From assembly GCA_029246415.1 (NCBI GenBank), contig JAQWNF010000018.1, positions 23,484 through 87,483 of the forward strand: a DNA stretch of 64,000 nt, in the 5' to 3' direction. The position numbers and the translations under genes are program-made. Positions 1-11,185 of this stretch are shown here, piece after piece (positions within the stretch are counted from its first letter, which is position 1; the number at the start of each line of letters is the position of its first letter). This DNA is from Glaciecola sp. (GTDB lineage Bacteria; Pseudomonadota; Gammaproteobacteria; Enterobacterales; Alteromonadaceae). Under the pieces are notes generated by a model that had not been told where the DNA came from, made no database searches, and was given only the letters and a program-made list of their open reading frames with translations.

Positions 1-273
1 AGGAAATCGAGCCTAGCTAAAGGTAATGCATTAAATTTTATGGTTATAGTATGAATTCTTTGCCTGTGACTAGTAAATTTATATAGCCTGATATATGGTT
101 GTGTAAAATAAATGTTAACTGAAAGGTTGAAATAACTAAAAAAAACCTCATATTAATTGAAACTATTTGCTCGTTTAGTGGATCTATATCAATTAATTAG
201 AGTGATGATCTCGCATTTTTTGCGACACTTTGGTATATTTTGAACAGTTGATTAAATAACGGAGTTTTATTTG
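1..273. other. non-coding leader upstream of rpoH
   Basis: No convincing gene is seen in this AT-rich stretch on either strand. It must hold the rpoH promoter(s) and the 5' untranslated leader. A GGAG Shine-Dalgarno sequence lies at 261-264. In E. coli this leader and the early coding region form a thermosensing mRNA structure; I cannot show this here without folding. Confidence 0.5.
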
Positions 274-1125
274 ATGAGTAAATCCATGCAAATGGCATTA
301 ACGATTCCAAAAAGCGGTAGCATTGAAAGCTACATTCAATCGGTAAGTAACATACCGATGCTGACTGCTGACGAAGAAAAATCATTAGCAGAGCGTTTAT
401 TTAATGAAGGCGATCTTACTGCAGCACGTGAGTTAGTTATGTCTCACTTACGTTTTGTTGTACATATTGCAAAATCTTATTCTGGCTATGGTCTTGCACA
501 AGCTGATCTTGTCCAAGAGGGCAACATTGGTTTGATGAAAGCGGTAAAGCGCTTTGATCCAAATGTTGGTGTGCGTCTAGTATCCTTTGCGGTACATTGG
601 ATAAAAGCTGAGATCCACGAGTTCGTATTAAAAAATTGGCGCATTGTAAAAGTTGCGACGACAAAAGCTCAACGTAAATTATTCTTTAACTTGCGTAAAT
701 CTAAAAAGCGTTTGGGTTGGTTTACTCATAAAGAAGTACAAAAAGTTGCTGAAGAGCTCGGTGTAACCGAGAAAGAAGTATTGCAAATGGAAGCTCGAAT
801 GGGCAGCCAAGATACAGCGTTTGACCTATCCAGTGATGATGGTGATGACAATAGTAATTTTGCACCAGCGCAATATTTAGAAGATAAATCCGAAGATGTA
901 GAATCTGCAGTTATTAATGCCGATTATGATTCTAATGCTTCAGCTCGTTTATACTCTGCCATCAAAACGCTAGATGAGCGTAGTCAGCACATCATTGAGA
1001 CGCGTTGGTTGAGTGATAACAAGATGACCTTGCAAGATTTAGCTGCTAAGTATCAAGTGTCTGCTGAGCGTGTACGTCAGATTGAAAAAAATGCGATGAA
1101 GAAAATTCAAGCCGCGATGGCATAG
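274..1125 (+). CDS. rpoH: RNA polymerase heat-shock sigma factor RpoH (sigma-32)
   Basis: Sigma-32 directs RNA polymerase to heat-shock promoters. The protein has the group 3 sigma-70 layout: region 2 with [19 protein letters not shown], the sigma-32-specific RpoH box region around residues 125-145 ([13 protein letters not shown]), and region 4 with a C-terminal helix-turn-helix ([19 protein letters not shown]). The length of 283 aa matches the family (about 284). I start at the ATG at 274 rather than the TTG at 271 because the GGAG at 261-264 is better spaced from it and the family begins this way. In many gammaproteobacteria ftsYEX lies upstream; that region is outside the window. A terminator follows. 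Confidence 0.97.
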   Translation: MSKSMQMALTIPKSGSIESYIQSVSNIPMLTADEEKSLAERLFNEGDLTAARELVMSHLRFVVHIAKSYSGYGLAQADLVQEGNIGLMKAVKRFDPNVGVRLVSFAVHWIKAEIHEFVLKNWRIVKVATTKAQRKLFFNLRKSKKRLGWFTHKEVQKVAEELGVTEKEVLQMEARMGSQDTAFDLSSDDGDDNSNFAPAQYLEDKSEDVESAVINADYDSNASARLYSAIKTLDERSQHIIETRWLSDNKMTLQDLAAKYQVSAERVRQIEKNAMKKIQAAMA

Positions 1126-1166
1126 TAATTTGACTAACTAGATCATTAAATTAGTTATAAATATAT

Positions 1167-1193
1167 AAAACCCTGAGTAAATCAGGGTTTTTT
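1167..1193 (+). terminator. rho-independent terminator of rpoH
   Basis: A perfect stem pairs AAAACCCTGA with TCAGGGTTTT around a 5-nt loop and runs into a T tract, 41 nt after the rpoH stop codon. It is partly symmetrical, so it may also serve the convergent gene. Confidence 0.9.
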
Positions 1194-1213
1194 CGTTTAT
1201 GCGCTTAGCTTAT

Positions 1214-1303
1214 CCGCCCGAGCCTTCCGCCCGAGCCTTCCGCCCGAGCCTTCCGCCCGAGCCTACATCCGTGGCATATCCGCCCGAGATTACATCCGTG
1301 GCA
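1214..1303. repeat. 13-bp tandem repeat array plus 27-bp duplication at the fabY 3' end
   Basis: CCGCCCGAGCCTT occurs four times head to tail (1214-1226, 1227-1239, 1240-1252, 1253-1265, the last ending in A). A further CCGCCCGAG lies at 1280-1288. The block TACATCCGTGGCA occurs twice, at 1264-1276 and 1291-1303, and the second copy encodes the last residues of the fabY-like gene. The array is much more GC-rich than its surroundings and looks like slippage expansion of the gene's 3' end. Confidence 0.85.
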
Positions 1304-2183
1304 ACACCCAGTATACGCCAGTGAATTCTGCAACAGCATTTTCGCCATCTAAAATATGAACTTTAAGCGTTATTTGCATCTTATTGCCTTGCTGCAACTC
1401 GGCATAATCACATTGAAAATACTCAATATGAACCTGTGCTCTTGGCTGCATAGTAATAGGTTTATGATAGTGAATATTGCCATCACCCAGGACAATTTCA
1501 CCATCTAATTTTTTGCGTTTCAATTGCAAAAATATCATGCCCCAACCAGTGAGCGTCGCCAGAGAAAAAATACTACCGGCAAACATAGTTCCGTGCAGAT
1601 TAATATTTTTGTTTAATGACGCTCTAACTTCTAGGGTTGAGCCAGAGTATTGATGTAGTTTGATCCCCATTTGCTCAGAGATTGGAATCGTTTCTTCCCA
1701 TGTTTTTTGTAACTCATGACACCAATCAGCATTAATTAAATATTGTTGAGCAGTAAGTTTTTTTACCATTTGAATACGGTTTAATTTACTCAATGCTTCT
1801 GATGTTGATTGTTTGTCATAACCACATTGTTCGAAAAAAGGGCGCGAAGTAGCTAAACTATTAGTTACCGCTCGAACGGCACCTTGCTCGATGGCATAAC
1901 TTTCTAACGTCGCTACGATTAAGCGGCCATAGCCTTTACCGTGGGCATCAAAATCAACAGCAATATGGCGTATTTGTACTTCTTCGGCGCTGTTAAAATG
2001 TACACGGCCTACTGCCATGATTTCATTTTTATGATTGAGTAACATGCGATGTTCTGCAACTGATTCGTACTCATCTTTTTCCGAGCCGACAGGAAAATTA
2101 AATGGTGCTTTGAGGATCTTCCATCGAAATGCAAAATATTGCTCAAGTTGTTGTTCTGTTGAGGGAGTTAAAATTTTATACAA
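1290..2183 (-). CDS. fabY: FabY/YiiD-type bifunctional GNAT-hotdog protein
   Basis: Residues 1-140 form a GNAT acetyltransferase-like domain with the acetyl-CoA loop HGKGYGR at 81-87. Residues 155-297 form a hotdog thioesterase-like domain with the helix motif LHGTMFAGS at 196-204. This two-domain order is that of E. coli YiiD/FabY, which supports initiation of fatty-acid synthesis. At 297 aa it is slightly shorter than the E. coli protein. The start is a TTG at 2183, with AGGA upstream overlapping the dtd stop; no in-frame ATG fits. It lies 12 nt after dtd on the same strand, as in E. coli, so co-transcription is likely. Its last codons lie within a tandem-duplicated block. Confidence 0.88.
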   Translation of the reverse strand: MYKILTPSTEQQLEQYFAFRWKILKAPFNFPVGSEKDEYESVAEHRMLLNHKNEIMAVGRVHFNSAEEVQIRHIAVDFDAHGKGYGRLIVATLESYAIEQGAVRAVTNSLATSRPFFEQCGYDKQSTSEALSKLNRIQMVKKLTAQQYLINADWCHELQKTWEETIPISEQMGIKLHQYSGSTLEVRASLNKNINLHGTMFAGSIFSLATLTGWGMIFLQLKRKKLDGEIVLGDGNIHYHKPITMQPRAQVHIEYFQCDYAELQQGNKMQITLKVHILDGENAVAEFTGVYWVLPRM

Positions 2184-2195
2184 TGCGGGTTAGTC

Positions 2196-2645
2196 CTAAG
2201 TCTGTAAACTAAATGTCACTGGGCCATCATTTACCAGTGCAACTTGCATGTCTGCCCCGAACTGACCGGTAGCCACACGCATTTGAGGCAAATTTATGCG
2301 TGATTTCAGTTCAGTAATAAACGCATTATACATCGCTTCTCCATGAGCAGGTGAAGCACCTCGAGAAAATCCCGGGCGATTGCCTTTCGTCGTATCTGCT
2401 ACGAGTGTAAATTGTGACACAACCAAAATATCACCAGTGATCTGTTCGATATTCCAATTCATTTTACCGGCATCATCGCTAAACATACGAAACTTGATTA
2501 ATTTATCGACCATTTTTTGCGCATTTAGTTCACTATCATGTGCTTCAACACCGAGTAATAGTAATGCGCCATAACCAATTTGGCCAATAATTTGCTGTTC
2601 TACAGACACACTTGCCTGCTTGACTCGCTGTATTAATCCAATCAT
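2196..2645 (-). CDS. dtd: D-aminoacyl-tRNA deacylase Dtd
   Basis: This cytoplasmic enzyme hydrolyses D-amino acids (and glycine from tRNA-Ala) mischarged onto tRNA. The 149-aa protein has the two family signatures: SQFTL at 77-81 and the Gly-cisPro segment NDGPVT at 139-144. I use the ATG at 2645 (MIGLIQRV, the usual N-terminus) rather than the TTG one codon upstream. It lies between pip and fabY on the same strand with short gaps, so it is probably one operon. Confidence 0.96.
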   Translation of the reverse strand: MIGLIQRVKQASVSVEQQIIGQIGYGALLLLGVEAHDSELNAQKMVDKLIKFRMFSDDAGKMNWNIEQITGDILVVSQFTLVADTTKGNRPGFSRGASPAHGEAMYNAFITELKSRINLPQMRVATGQFGADMQVALVNDGPVTFSLQT

Positions 2646-2673
2646 CAATCGTTACTTTTAGTGGGGTTAACGC

Positions 2674-3636
2674 TTATTCGTTGAAAAGTTTGGCCATCGT
2701 GTCGGTAGCCATTTTTAAGGAAAAGGCAATCGATGGTTCGGACGTACTATGCCCTGCATCAGGTATAATAGTCAACTGACTGTTAGGCCATAAAAGTTGC
2801 AGTGAATACGATGCTTCGATTTTACAAATCATGTCATAGCGACCATGCACGATATAACCAGGAATGTGCGCGATTTTATGCACATTCTCTAGAATAAAGT
2901 TTTCGGAAATAAAACAATTATGTTTTAGATAGTGGCACTCGAGCATAGCGAGCGAAGCGATTTGATGTAAGTTATAGTTATAAAGCGGATCGCCATAAGG
3001 GTGCTGAATGCGCGATATTCTATCTTCCCAGCCGTACCATGAGCGCAATGCATTGGCTTTGTGAAATTTGTTTTTTTGATTAAATAATTCAAAAAACGCA
3101 TCACAAATATCACTCGCTTCAGTTAAGGGGGGAAGATCTTGGACAAATGTTTCGTAATGTTCTGGATACATTTGTGCAGCTCCGCCATGTGGACAAATAT
3201 ACCAATCGATATCTTGTTGACGTCCCAGAAAAATTCCTCTGAGGATCAGGCCTTTGACAGTTTCGGGTTCATTAATAGCAGCGAGGAGTCCGAGTGTCGC
3301 TCCCCAACTGCCACCAAAAATAATCCATTGTGGGATCTGCAAATGTTCACGTAATGCAGTGATATCAGCCAGTAAGTGTGCAGTAGTATTATGCTCTAAT
3401 GAAGCAAATGGTTTAGAGCGACCACAGCCTCGCTGTTCGTACGCAATGATGTGATATATAGAAGTATCAAACATTCGCGTATAATCGTCACTCAAGCCCG
3501 CTCCGGGGCCGCCATGAATAAATAAAATGGGGATCCCATCTGGATTTCCAGATTGCTCATAATACAGAGAATGGTCATCGGTTACTGGTAGCATGTCATG
3601 TTTAAACGGAACTGATTTGGTATACAGCTTTGGCAT
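2674..3636 (-). CDS. pip: proline iminopeptidase (S33 alpha/beta hydrolase)
   Basis: It cleaves N-terminal proline from peptides in the cytoplasm. The 320-aa sequence has the oxyanion motif HGGPG at 41-45, the nucleophile elbow GGSWG with Ser110, and a C-terminal acid/histidine pair (GRYD and DAGH). The length fits the bacterial prolyl aminopeptidase family (about 310-320). There is no signal peptide. It is followed 28 nt later by dtd on the same strand. Confidence 0.93.
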   Translation of the reverse strand: MPKLYTKSVPFKHDMLPVTDDHSLYYEQSGNPDGIPILFIHGGPGAGLSDDYTRMFDTSIYHIIAYEQRGCGRSKPFASLEHNTTAHLLADITALREHLQIPQWIIFGGSWGATLGLLAAINEPETVKGLILRGIFLGRQQDIDWYICPHGGAAQMYPEHYETFVQDLPPLTEASDICDAFFELFNQKNKFHKANALRSWYGWEDRISRIQHPYGDPLYNYNLHQIASLAMLECHYLKHNCFISENFILENVHKIAHIPGYIVHGRYDMICKIEASYSLQLLWPNSQLTIIPDAGHSTSEPSIAFSLKMATDTMAKLFNE

Positions 3637-3733
3637 ATAAGTTGTGCTTCTTTAATTTTTGAGCTAGTTTAAATACTAAATGTCATAAAAATGATTTTTC
3701 TGTTTCACTATTTATAACAAGGTAGAAAAAGAT

Positions 3734-3967
3734 ATGCCACAACAAGGTTCAGGCGGTAATGTTCTCGCTGCGATTTGTAATATATTTATCCCTGGCTTAG
3801 GTCAGCTTGTGCAAGGACGTATTTTACGTGCTTTAATGTTTTTCATTGTTGCTTCAGTCTGCTATACGCTTGCTGCAACAGTCATTTTTATCTTCTTGTG
3901 GCCTGTTGGCGCAATATTTCATATATGGTCTATTATTGATGCAGCACGCTTTAGTTCGCCTGGATAA
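3734..3967 (+). CDS. small two-helix inner-membrane protein (unknown function)
   Basis: This 77-aa protein has two hydrophobic segments (about residues 8-30 and 33-62). The motif NIFIPGLGQLVQGR near the N-terminus resembles the turn of TM2-type small membrane proteins, which have a conserved GxGxxxxGR-like loop. ATG start with AAGGTAG upstream. It stands alone between pip (divergent) and the DUF2959 gene (same strand, 78 nt away). No function is inferred. Confidence 0.75.
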   Translation: MPQQGSGGNVLAAICNIFIPGLGQLVQGRILRALMFFIVASVCYTLAATVIFIFLWPVGAIFHIWSIIDAARFSSPG

Positions 3968-4045
3968 TAGTATTTTCGGGCTTAATACTTTTATATAGAC
4001 TATTGTTTAGATTATATACATTTCAAATGACAAAAGGAGTTGTCT

Positions 4046-4690
4046 ATGTCCTCACTTAGCAAACTTATTATTATTGTTTCTTTATTAAGCTTAACAGCAT
4101 GTCAGAGCGCTTATTATAGTGCATGGGAAAAATTAGGCGTAGAAAAACGCGATATTCTTGTCGATCGGGTTGAAGATGCCCGAGATTCTCAAACTGATGC
4201 TCAAGAACAATTTGCTTCTGCGTTAGAAGAGTTTACCGCTTTGATTAACTTTGACGGTGGCGAATTAGAGTCTGTTTATGATGCACTTAACAGTCAATAT
4301 CTAGAATCAGAAGCTGCAGCAAAGGATGTATCAAAACGTATCGATAAGGTTGAAAGCGTTGCAGAGGCGTTGTTTTCTGAATGGGAATCAGAGTTGGAGT
4401 TATATACTAACGTCAAGCTTAAACGCGATAGTCAAAATAAATTACGTGAAACACAGACCAAGTATCAATCCATGTTGCGAGCAATGCGTAAGGTTGAAAG
4501 TAGTATCCCTCCAGTACTGAGTGTTTTGCAAAATAATGTTTTGTATCTCAAACATAATCTCAACGCGAGTGCAATTGGTGCACTACAAGGTGAATTTGCG
4601 GTAATCAAATCTGACGTTGATAACTTGATTAAAGAAATGAACTCAGCGATTGAACAGTCAGATACCTTTATTGCAGCAATGAAAGGGTAA
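4046..4690 (+). CDS. DUF2959 family lipoprotein
   Basis: A 214-aa lipoprotein with a signal peptide ending in the lipobox LTAC (Cys near residue 19), followed by a nearly all-helical, charged region predicted to form coiled coils (YSAWEKLGVEKRDILVDRVEDAR is the conserved start of the mature part). It matches DUF2959, for which no function is established. I start at the ATG at 4046 because AAGGAG at 4034-4039 is correctly spaced; the TTG at 4040 abuts the Shine-Dalgarno sequence. It converges on yihY with an 8-nt gap. Confidence 0.88.
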   Translation: MSSLSKLIIIVSLLSLTACQSAYYSAWEKLGVEKRDILVDRVEDARDSQTDAQEQFASALEEFTALINFDGGELESVYDALNSQYLESEAAAKDVSKRIDKVESVAEALFSEWESELELYTNVKLKRDSQNKLRETQTKYQSMLRAMRKVESSIPPVLSVLQNNVLYLKHNLNASAIGALQGEFAVIKSDVDNLIKEMNSAIEQSDTFIAAMKG

Positions 4691-4698
4691 CCTTAGAG

Positions 4699-6470
<1,772 letters not shown>

Positions 6471-6491
6471 TCAAATAAAAATGTATACAAT

Positions 6492-6507
6492 AGACGTTTA
6501 GACGTCT
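6492..6507. promoter_or_regulatory. two adjacent MetJ boxes (met operator)
   Basis: The 8-mers AGACGTTT (6492-6499) and AGACGTCT (6500-6507) match the MetJ consensus AGACGTCT at 7/8 and 8/8 and are directly adjacent, as MetJ dimers need. They lie between the divergent metF and metJ starts and can control both. Confidence 0.9.
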
Positions 6508-6633
6508 AAACTACGTAATATTAGTGGATTGGTCAAGCTATATAGTTCAATAAGCGACTAATCAGTTACTAATAACCTATAGCAATAAAGCATAATAATA
6601 ATAATTAACGCAAAACGTTCGAGGTATATCTCT

Positions 6634-6948
6634 ATGGCTAAATGGAACGGCAAATATATTCATCCATACGCAGAGCACGGCAAGAAAAGCGAACAAGTCA
6701 AAAAAGTGACTGTCTCTATTCCTATCAATGTGTTGAAGGTATTGACTGATGAACGCACTCGCCGCCAAGTCAACAACCTACGCCATGCGACAAATTCAGA
6801 ATTATTATGCGAAGCGTTTTTACATGCGTTTACTGGGCAACCATTACCTGATGATAATGATTTGAAGAAAGGTAATGCGAATCGTATCCCTGAATCTGTG
6901 CGCAAACTCATGGAAGAAATGGGGATTGAAGCCGAGCTCGACGACTAG
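6634..6948 (+). CDS. metJ: methionine repressor MetJ
   Basis: A 104-aa ribbon-helix-helix repressor that binds met boxes with S-adenosylmethionine as corepressor. The DNA-binding beta strand is [13 protein letters not shown] and the following helices carry [26 protein letters not shown], nearly identical to the enterobacterial protein. It is divergent from metF with the met boxes between, so it is probably autoregulated. Confidence 0.98.
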   Translation: MAKWNGKYIHPYAEHGKKSEQVKKVTVSIPINVLKVLTDERTRRQVNNLRHATNSELLCEAFLHAFTGQPLPDDNDLKKGNANRIPESVRKLMEEMGIEAELDD

Positions 6949-7011
6949 TTCGATGACCTGTTCGGCAACAACTTAAACGACAAGCTCTTTAGCAACAACC
7001 CCACACTAATA

Positions 7012-8259
7012 TTAGTCTTCCATATACCCTTTAGGCAATTCGTCAAAATGCGCAACACCTGAATCAATCGCTGCTTGTGCGACAGCTCTTGCGATACGTG
7101 CGCAAAGTCTTGGATCCATAGGTTTAGGGATAATATAATCACGACCAAATTCTAGTGAGTCAACCCCTGCAGCGATTAACACCTCTGCTGGTACGGGTTC
7201 TTTGGATACTTCTCGTAAGGCCTCTACTGCAGCGACTTTCATCGCGTCGTTAATTTCACTGGCACGCACATCTAATGCACCCCGGAAAATAAACGGAAAA
7301 CACAATACGTTGTTTACTTGATTAGGATAATCAGAACGACCGGTTGCCATAATTAAATCATTACGCGTTGCCATGGCTAGTTCAGGCTTTATTTCAGGAT
7401 CGGGGTTGGAGCAAGCAAACACAATTGGATTGGCTGCCATTAGGGATAAGGTTTCGGCTGGCAACACATCTGGACCAGATACGCCCAAGAACACGTCAGC
7501 ACCGTCCATTACATCTTCTAGTGTGCGCTTATCGGTATTATTGGCAAAAGCTACTTTGTGCTCGGGCAAGCCCTCACGACGAGTATGAATGACGCCGTTA
7601 CGGTCAAGCATGTAGATTTTTTCGCGCTGAGCCCCACATTTAATCAGTAATTCCATACAGGCAATAGCAGCAGCGCCAGCACCCATGCATACAATACGTA
7701 CTTTTTTAATGTCTTTGCCTTGGATCTCTAAGGCATTGAGCATACCCGCGGCAGTGACTATTGCCGTACCGTGTTGATCATCATGAAAAATAGGGATTTT
7801 GCAGCGTTTTTGTAATTCGCGTTCAATTTCAAAACACTCAGGAGCTTTAATATCTTCAAGGTTTATACCACCAAATGTGTCAGCGATATTAGCAACCGTG
7901 TTGATAAACTCTTCAGTGGTGCGATGAGTTACTTCAATATCAATAGAGTCAAGGCCAGCAAAACGCTTAAACAACAACGCTTTTCCTTCCATCACAGGTT
8001 TAGATGCGAGTGGACCCAAATTACCCAAACCCAAAATCGCCGTGCCGTTACTAATTACAGCGACCATATTACCTTTGGAAGTATATTTATACGCGTTGGC
8101 AGGATCATCTGCTATTTCACGCACAGGTTCAGCTACACCTGGGCTGTAGGCAAGTGCTAAGTCATTAACAGTTGCAGCGGGAGTAGTTAATTCGACACTG
8201 ATCTTTCCTGGTTTTGGCAGGGCGTGATAGTCTAACGCTTGTTGACGAAAATCAGACAT
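7012..8259 (-). CDS. malic enzyme, short form (oxaloacetate-decarboxylating malate dehydrogenase)
   Basis: It catalyses oxidative decarboxylation of malate to pyruvate, with NAD(P)+ as cofactor. The 415-aa protein has the malic N-domain (LALAYSPGVAEPVREI, GLGNLGPLASKPVMEGKA), the signature FHDDQHGTAIV, and a Rossmann NAD(P) domain (MGAGAAAIACMELL). It has the catalytic domains of MaeB but lacks the C-terminal phosphotransacetylase-like half present in the 759-aa E. coli MaeB. Cofactor preference cannot be read from sequence here. It is transcribed alone, converging with metJ. Confidence 0.93.
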   Translation of the reverse strand: MSDFRQQALDYHALPKPGKISVELTTPAATVNDLALAYSPGVAEPVREIADDPANAYKYTSKGNMVAVISNGTAILGLGNLGPLASKPVMEGKALLFKRFAGLDSIDIEVTHRTTEEFINTVANIADTFGGINLEDIKAPECFEIERELQKRCKIPIFHDDQHGTAIVTAAGMLNALEIQGKDIKKVRIVCMGAGAAAIACMELLIKCGAQREKIYMLDRNGVIHTRREGLPEHKVAFANNTDKRTLEDVMDGADVFLGVSGPDVLPAETLSLMAANPIVFACSNPDPEIKPELAMATRNDLIMATGRSDYPNQVNNVLCFPFIFRGALDVRASEINDAMKVAAVEALREVSKEPVPAEVLIAAGVDSLEFGRDYIIPKPMDPRLCARIARAVAQAAIDSGVAHFDELPKGYMED

Positions 8260-8393
8260 TTTTCGTGCATTTCCTTGAGAAGTAGGGGGTTAAAAATTTC
8301 TCTGTCTTTTTGCTTTATTATTGTTTTTATTAGCATTAATTTTTAATGTATCACAGTAAAAATTAAATACATATCCGATTTCTGAATACCCAC

Positions 8394-8421
8394 AAAAAAA
8401 GCGCTGAATGAGCGCTTTTTG
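8394..8421 (-). terminator. rho-independent terminator of rpmE
   Basis: An AAAAGCGCT / AGCGCTTTT hairpin with a GAATG loop. On the minus strand it is followed by seven Ts, about 36 nt beyond the rpmE stop codon. The other strand also has a short T tract, so it may work in both directions. Confidence 0.85.
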
Positions 8422-8456
8422 AGATGAATGTATTGGCTACTAGCAGCGAATCATTA

Positions 8457-8669
8457 TTATTTTTTGCTAAGTGCACTGAAGCGTTTGTTGAACTTATCAA
8501 CACGGCCACCAGTATCAACATTGCGCTGCTTACCAGTATAGAACGGGTGACAAGCAGAACATACGTCTAGGTTTAAATCTTTACCTACAGTAGAACGGAT
8601 CTTGATTACGTTGCCACAAGAACAGGTTGCAGTGATTTCAGCGTAGTTAGGATGGATATCTTGTTTCAT
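8457..8669 (-). CDS. rpmE: 50S ribosomal protein L31, zinc-binding type
   Basis: A 70-aa large-subunit ribosomal protein at the intersubunit bridge. The four zinc ligands of the C+ type are present: Cys16, Cys18, Cys37 and Cys40 (CSC and CSAC). It is divergent from priA with about 190 nt between, the same arrangement as in E. coli. A zinc-free paralogue (ykgM type) is not seen in this window. Confidence 0.98.
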   Translation of the reverse strand: MKQDIHPNYAEITATCSCGNVIKIRSTVGKDLNLDVCSACHPFYTGKQRNVDTGGRVDKFNKRFSALSKK

Positions 8670-8855
8670 ATGGATTACCTTTTATATTTAGGCCGTATCG
8701 CTATACAACCCGAAGCTGCACACCATACGCAATAATTAACATGACTCACCGCACACGCAATGAGTCGCAAAATGGACGCGCATAATAATGTAACTTAGCG
8801 CTTTGATCAAGTATAATCGCGTTTTGGCCCATAAAAACGATAAAAATAAGCATTC

Positions 8856-11132
8856 ATGGTATTTTTGGCAATTGCAGTGCCAGTTCCACTGCGCAAAACC
8901 TTTCATTACACCCACACCGAGCCTGTCGCAATTGGGGCCCGTGTATTAGTGAGCTTTGCTAATCGCGAGCTAGTCGGGATTGTGGTCGAATGTCAAAGTG
9001 ACAGCGCAGTGCTGGAAGCCGCAGAGCAGATAAACTTAGCCAAATTAAAGGCCATTACCTCAGTCTTAGACGCACAAGGGATCTTTTCCGAGCAATGGCT
9101 AGGCTTGTTAACATGGGCATCGAGCTATTATCAGCATCCTATAGGTGAAGTCTTACAAACGGCGTTGCCAAGCGCCTTACGTAAATCGATATCGAGCGCA
9201 CCTAAACCGCAACAGGTTATCCAACTCAACGATACATTACAGGCATTAAATGTACGTGGTAATGATGTAACCCAAACCGTCGATTTCATTGCCTTAAAAC
9301 GCGCTCCAAAACAATATGCGCTGGCCTGCTATGTCGCAGGGCATACCCAAGGTGACCAACAATCAGTTAATGTCGTGGGTATCAATAAAGCGCAGTTGCG
9401 CCAAGAGTTCGGTACGCCAGCCATAAATGCTCTAGTGAAAAAAGACATATTCGTTGAGACATCTCATGTCCCCACAACAGGCAGTTGGTTCACGCAAACT
9501 GGCGCGGCGCACTTTCAAGCTATTGCTGGGCTCTCTGCTAATGTTGAACAATCTATCGCAATTACGGGGATCAATAGTCAACTTGGCCAATTTGGTTGTT
9601 TTTTGCTTGAAGGGATCACCGGCAGTGGTAAAACAGAAGTATATTTACAAGTTATCAACCAAGTTTTACAGCGTGGTCAGCAGGTATTAATTTTAGTCCC
9701 TGAAATTGGCTTAACGCCACAAACTGTCTCGCGTTTCGCTGCTCGCTTTGGTATTAGTGTCGGTGTGCTACATTCTGGATTAAGTGATAATGAGCGCTTG
9801 GCGGTGTGGCAACAAGCACGTTTAAATCAAATTGGTTTGGTCATTGGTACGCGTTCTGCGGTATTTACGCCTTTGCCTGAGCTGGGAATGATTATCATTG
9901 ATGAAGAGCATGATGACTCATTTAAACAGCAAGACGGGTTACGTTATCATGCGCGTGATGTTGCGATTATGCTGGCTCAACGGCAAAAAATTCCAATTAT
10001 TTTAGGGACAGCGACGCCAGTATTAGAAACCTTACAGCGTGCCATATCTGGAAAATTTCAACACTTTGTGTTGGCTAAACGAGCCGGTGATGCCGCCATT
10101 GCGCCAGTAAATTTAATTGATATTTGCCAACAACCGCTCACTTATGGACTTGCGCCTACCACCATAGAGGTAATGCAATCGCATTTGGCACAAGGCAATC
10201 AAGTGTTGTTATTTATCAATCGCCGAGGATTTGCTCCAGCAGTGGTGTGCCAACAGTGTGGTCACGTAGAGGATTGCCGTGCGTGCGACAAACCGATGAC
10301 TTATCACAAAGCGCAAGCTCGCTTGGTCTGTCATCAATGTTTAGCTCAAGCACCAGCGCCACATCGTTGTAGTGCATGTGGGGCGACCGAGTTAATGACA
10401 CAAGGCGTGGGCACTGAGCAGTTAGAGCAAGGCTTGGCAGAGTTATTTCCACAATATTCGACGATACGTATAGATTCTGATTCGATGCGCGGTAAGCAAA
10501 CACTTGCCAATACGATAGAACAAATCAATCAACGCGAGCATCAAATTTTACTCGGTACGCAGATCTTAGCCAAAGGTCATCATTTTGCCCATGTCACTTG
10601 TGTTGTGATAATGGATGTCGATGGGGCGTTGTTTAGTGCGGATTTCCGAGCGCCAGAAAAACTGTCACAATTAATTACACAAATTTCAGGTCGAGCAGGG
10701 CGGGCAGATAAACCGGGCGAGACATTTTTGCAAACCACCCAGCCAGGACATCCGTTATTACAAGATTTAGTTAATAACGGTTATGGTCATTTCGCGCGTT
10801 TTGCGTTGCATGAACGTGAGCAAGCACAATTACCGCCGTATAGCTTTCAAGCTGTGTTTCGTGCGGAAGATGAAAACCCACAACGGGCAATACAAGTATT
10901 GCAATATGCGAAACAATTATTGAGCAACATGTCGAATATTTCAACAGTCGGCCCCGTGCCTTGTTTAATTGAGAAAAAGCAGGCGCGCTATCGTTACATG
11001 CTGATTATACAAAGCCCGTATCGTGATTTACGGCAAAAAGTACTCGCGACTATCGTCGATGATTGCAACGAATATGCGAATAAGTTACGAGTTAGATGGT
11101 CTATTGATGTAGATAACATAGATTTTAACTAA
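8856..11132 (+). CDS. priA: primosomal replication restart helicase PriA
   Basis: A 3'-5' DNA helicase that recognises stalled forks and starts primosome assembly. The 758-aa protein has the N-terminal 3'-DNA-binding domain, Walker A GITGSGKT at 253-260, the DEEH box at 349-352, and eight zinc-binding cysteines at 465, 468, 474, 477, 492, 495, 505 and 508. The helicase C half ends in LGTQILAKGHHF and SGRAGRADKPG. Length and order are those of the family. It is followed 53 nt later by ftsN. Confidence 0.98.
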   Translation: MVFLAIAVPVPLRKTFHYTHTEPVAIGARVLVSFANRELVGIVVECQSDSAVLEAAEQINLAKLKAITSVLDAQGIFSEQWLGLLTWASSYYQHPIGEVLQTALPSALRKSISSAPKPQQVIQLNDTLQALNVRGNDVTQTVDFIALKRAPKQYALACYVAGHTQGDQQSVNVVGINKAQLRQEFGTPAINALVKKDIFVETSHVPTTGSWFTQTGAAHFQAIAGLSANVEQSIAITGINSQLGQFGCFLLEGITGSGKTEVYLQVINQVLQRGQQVLILVPEIGLTPQTVSRFAARFGISVGVLHSGLSDNERLAVWQQARLNQIGLVIGTRSAVFTPLPELGMIIIDEEHDDSFKQQDGLRYHARDVAIMLAQRQKIPIILGTATPVLETLQRAISGKFQHFVLAKRAGDAAIAPVNLIDICQQPLTYGLAPTTIEVMQSHLAQGNQVLLFINRRGFAPAVVCQQCGHVEDCRACDKPMTYHKAQARLVCHQCLAQAPAPHRCSACGATELMTQGVGTEQLEQGLAELFPQYSTIRIDSDSMRGKQTLANTIEQINQREHQILLGTQILAKGHHFAHVTCVVIMDVDGALFSADFRAPEKLSQLITQISGRAGRADKPGETFLQTTQPGHPLLQDLVNNGYGHFARFALHEREQAQLPPYSFQAVFRAEDENPQRAIQVLQYAKQLLSNMSNISTVGPVPCLIEKKQARYRYMLIIQSPYRDLRQKVLATIVDDCNEYANKLRVRWSIDVDNIDFN

Positions 11133-11185
11133 GCAACTCACTACAATAGTGGGGTACATTTTTCATTATCAGGTTTTAACGCCGC

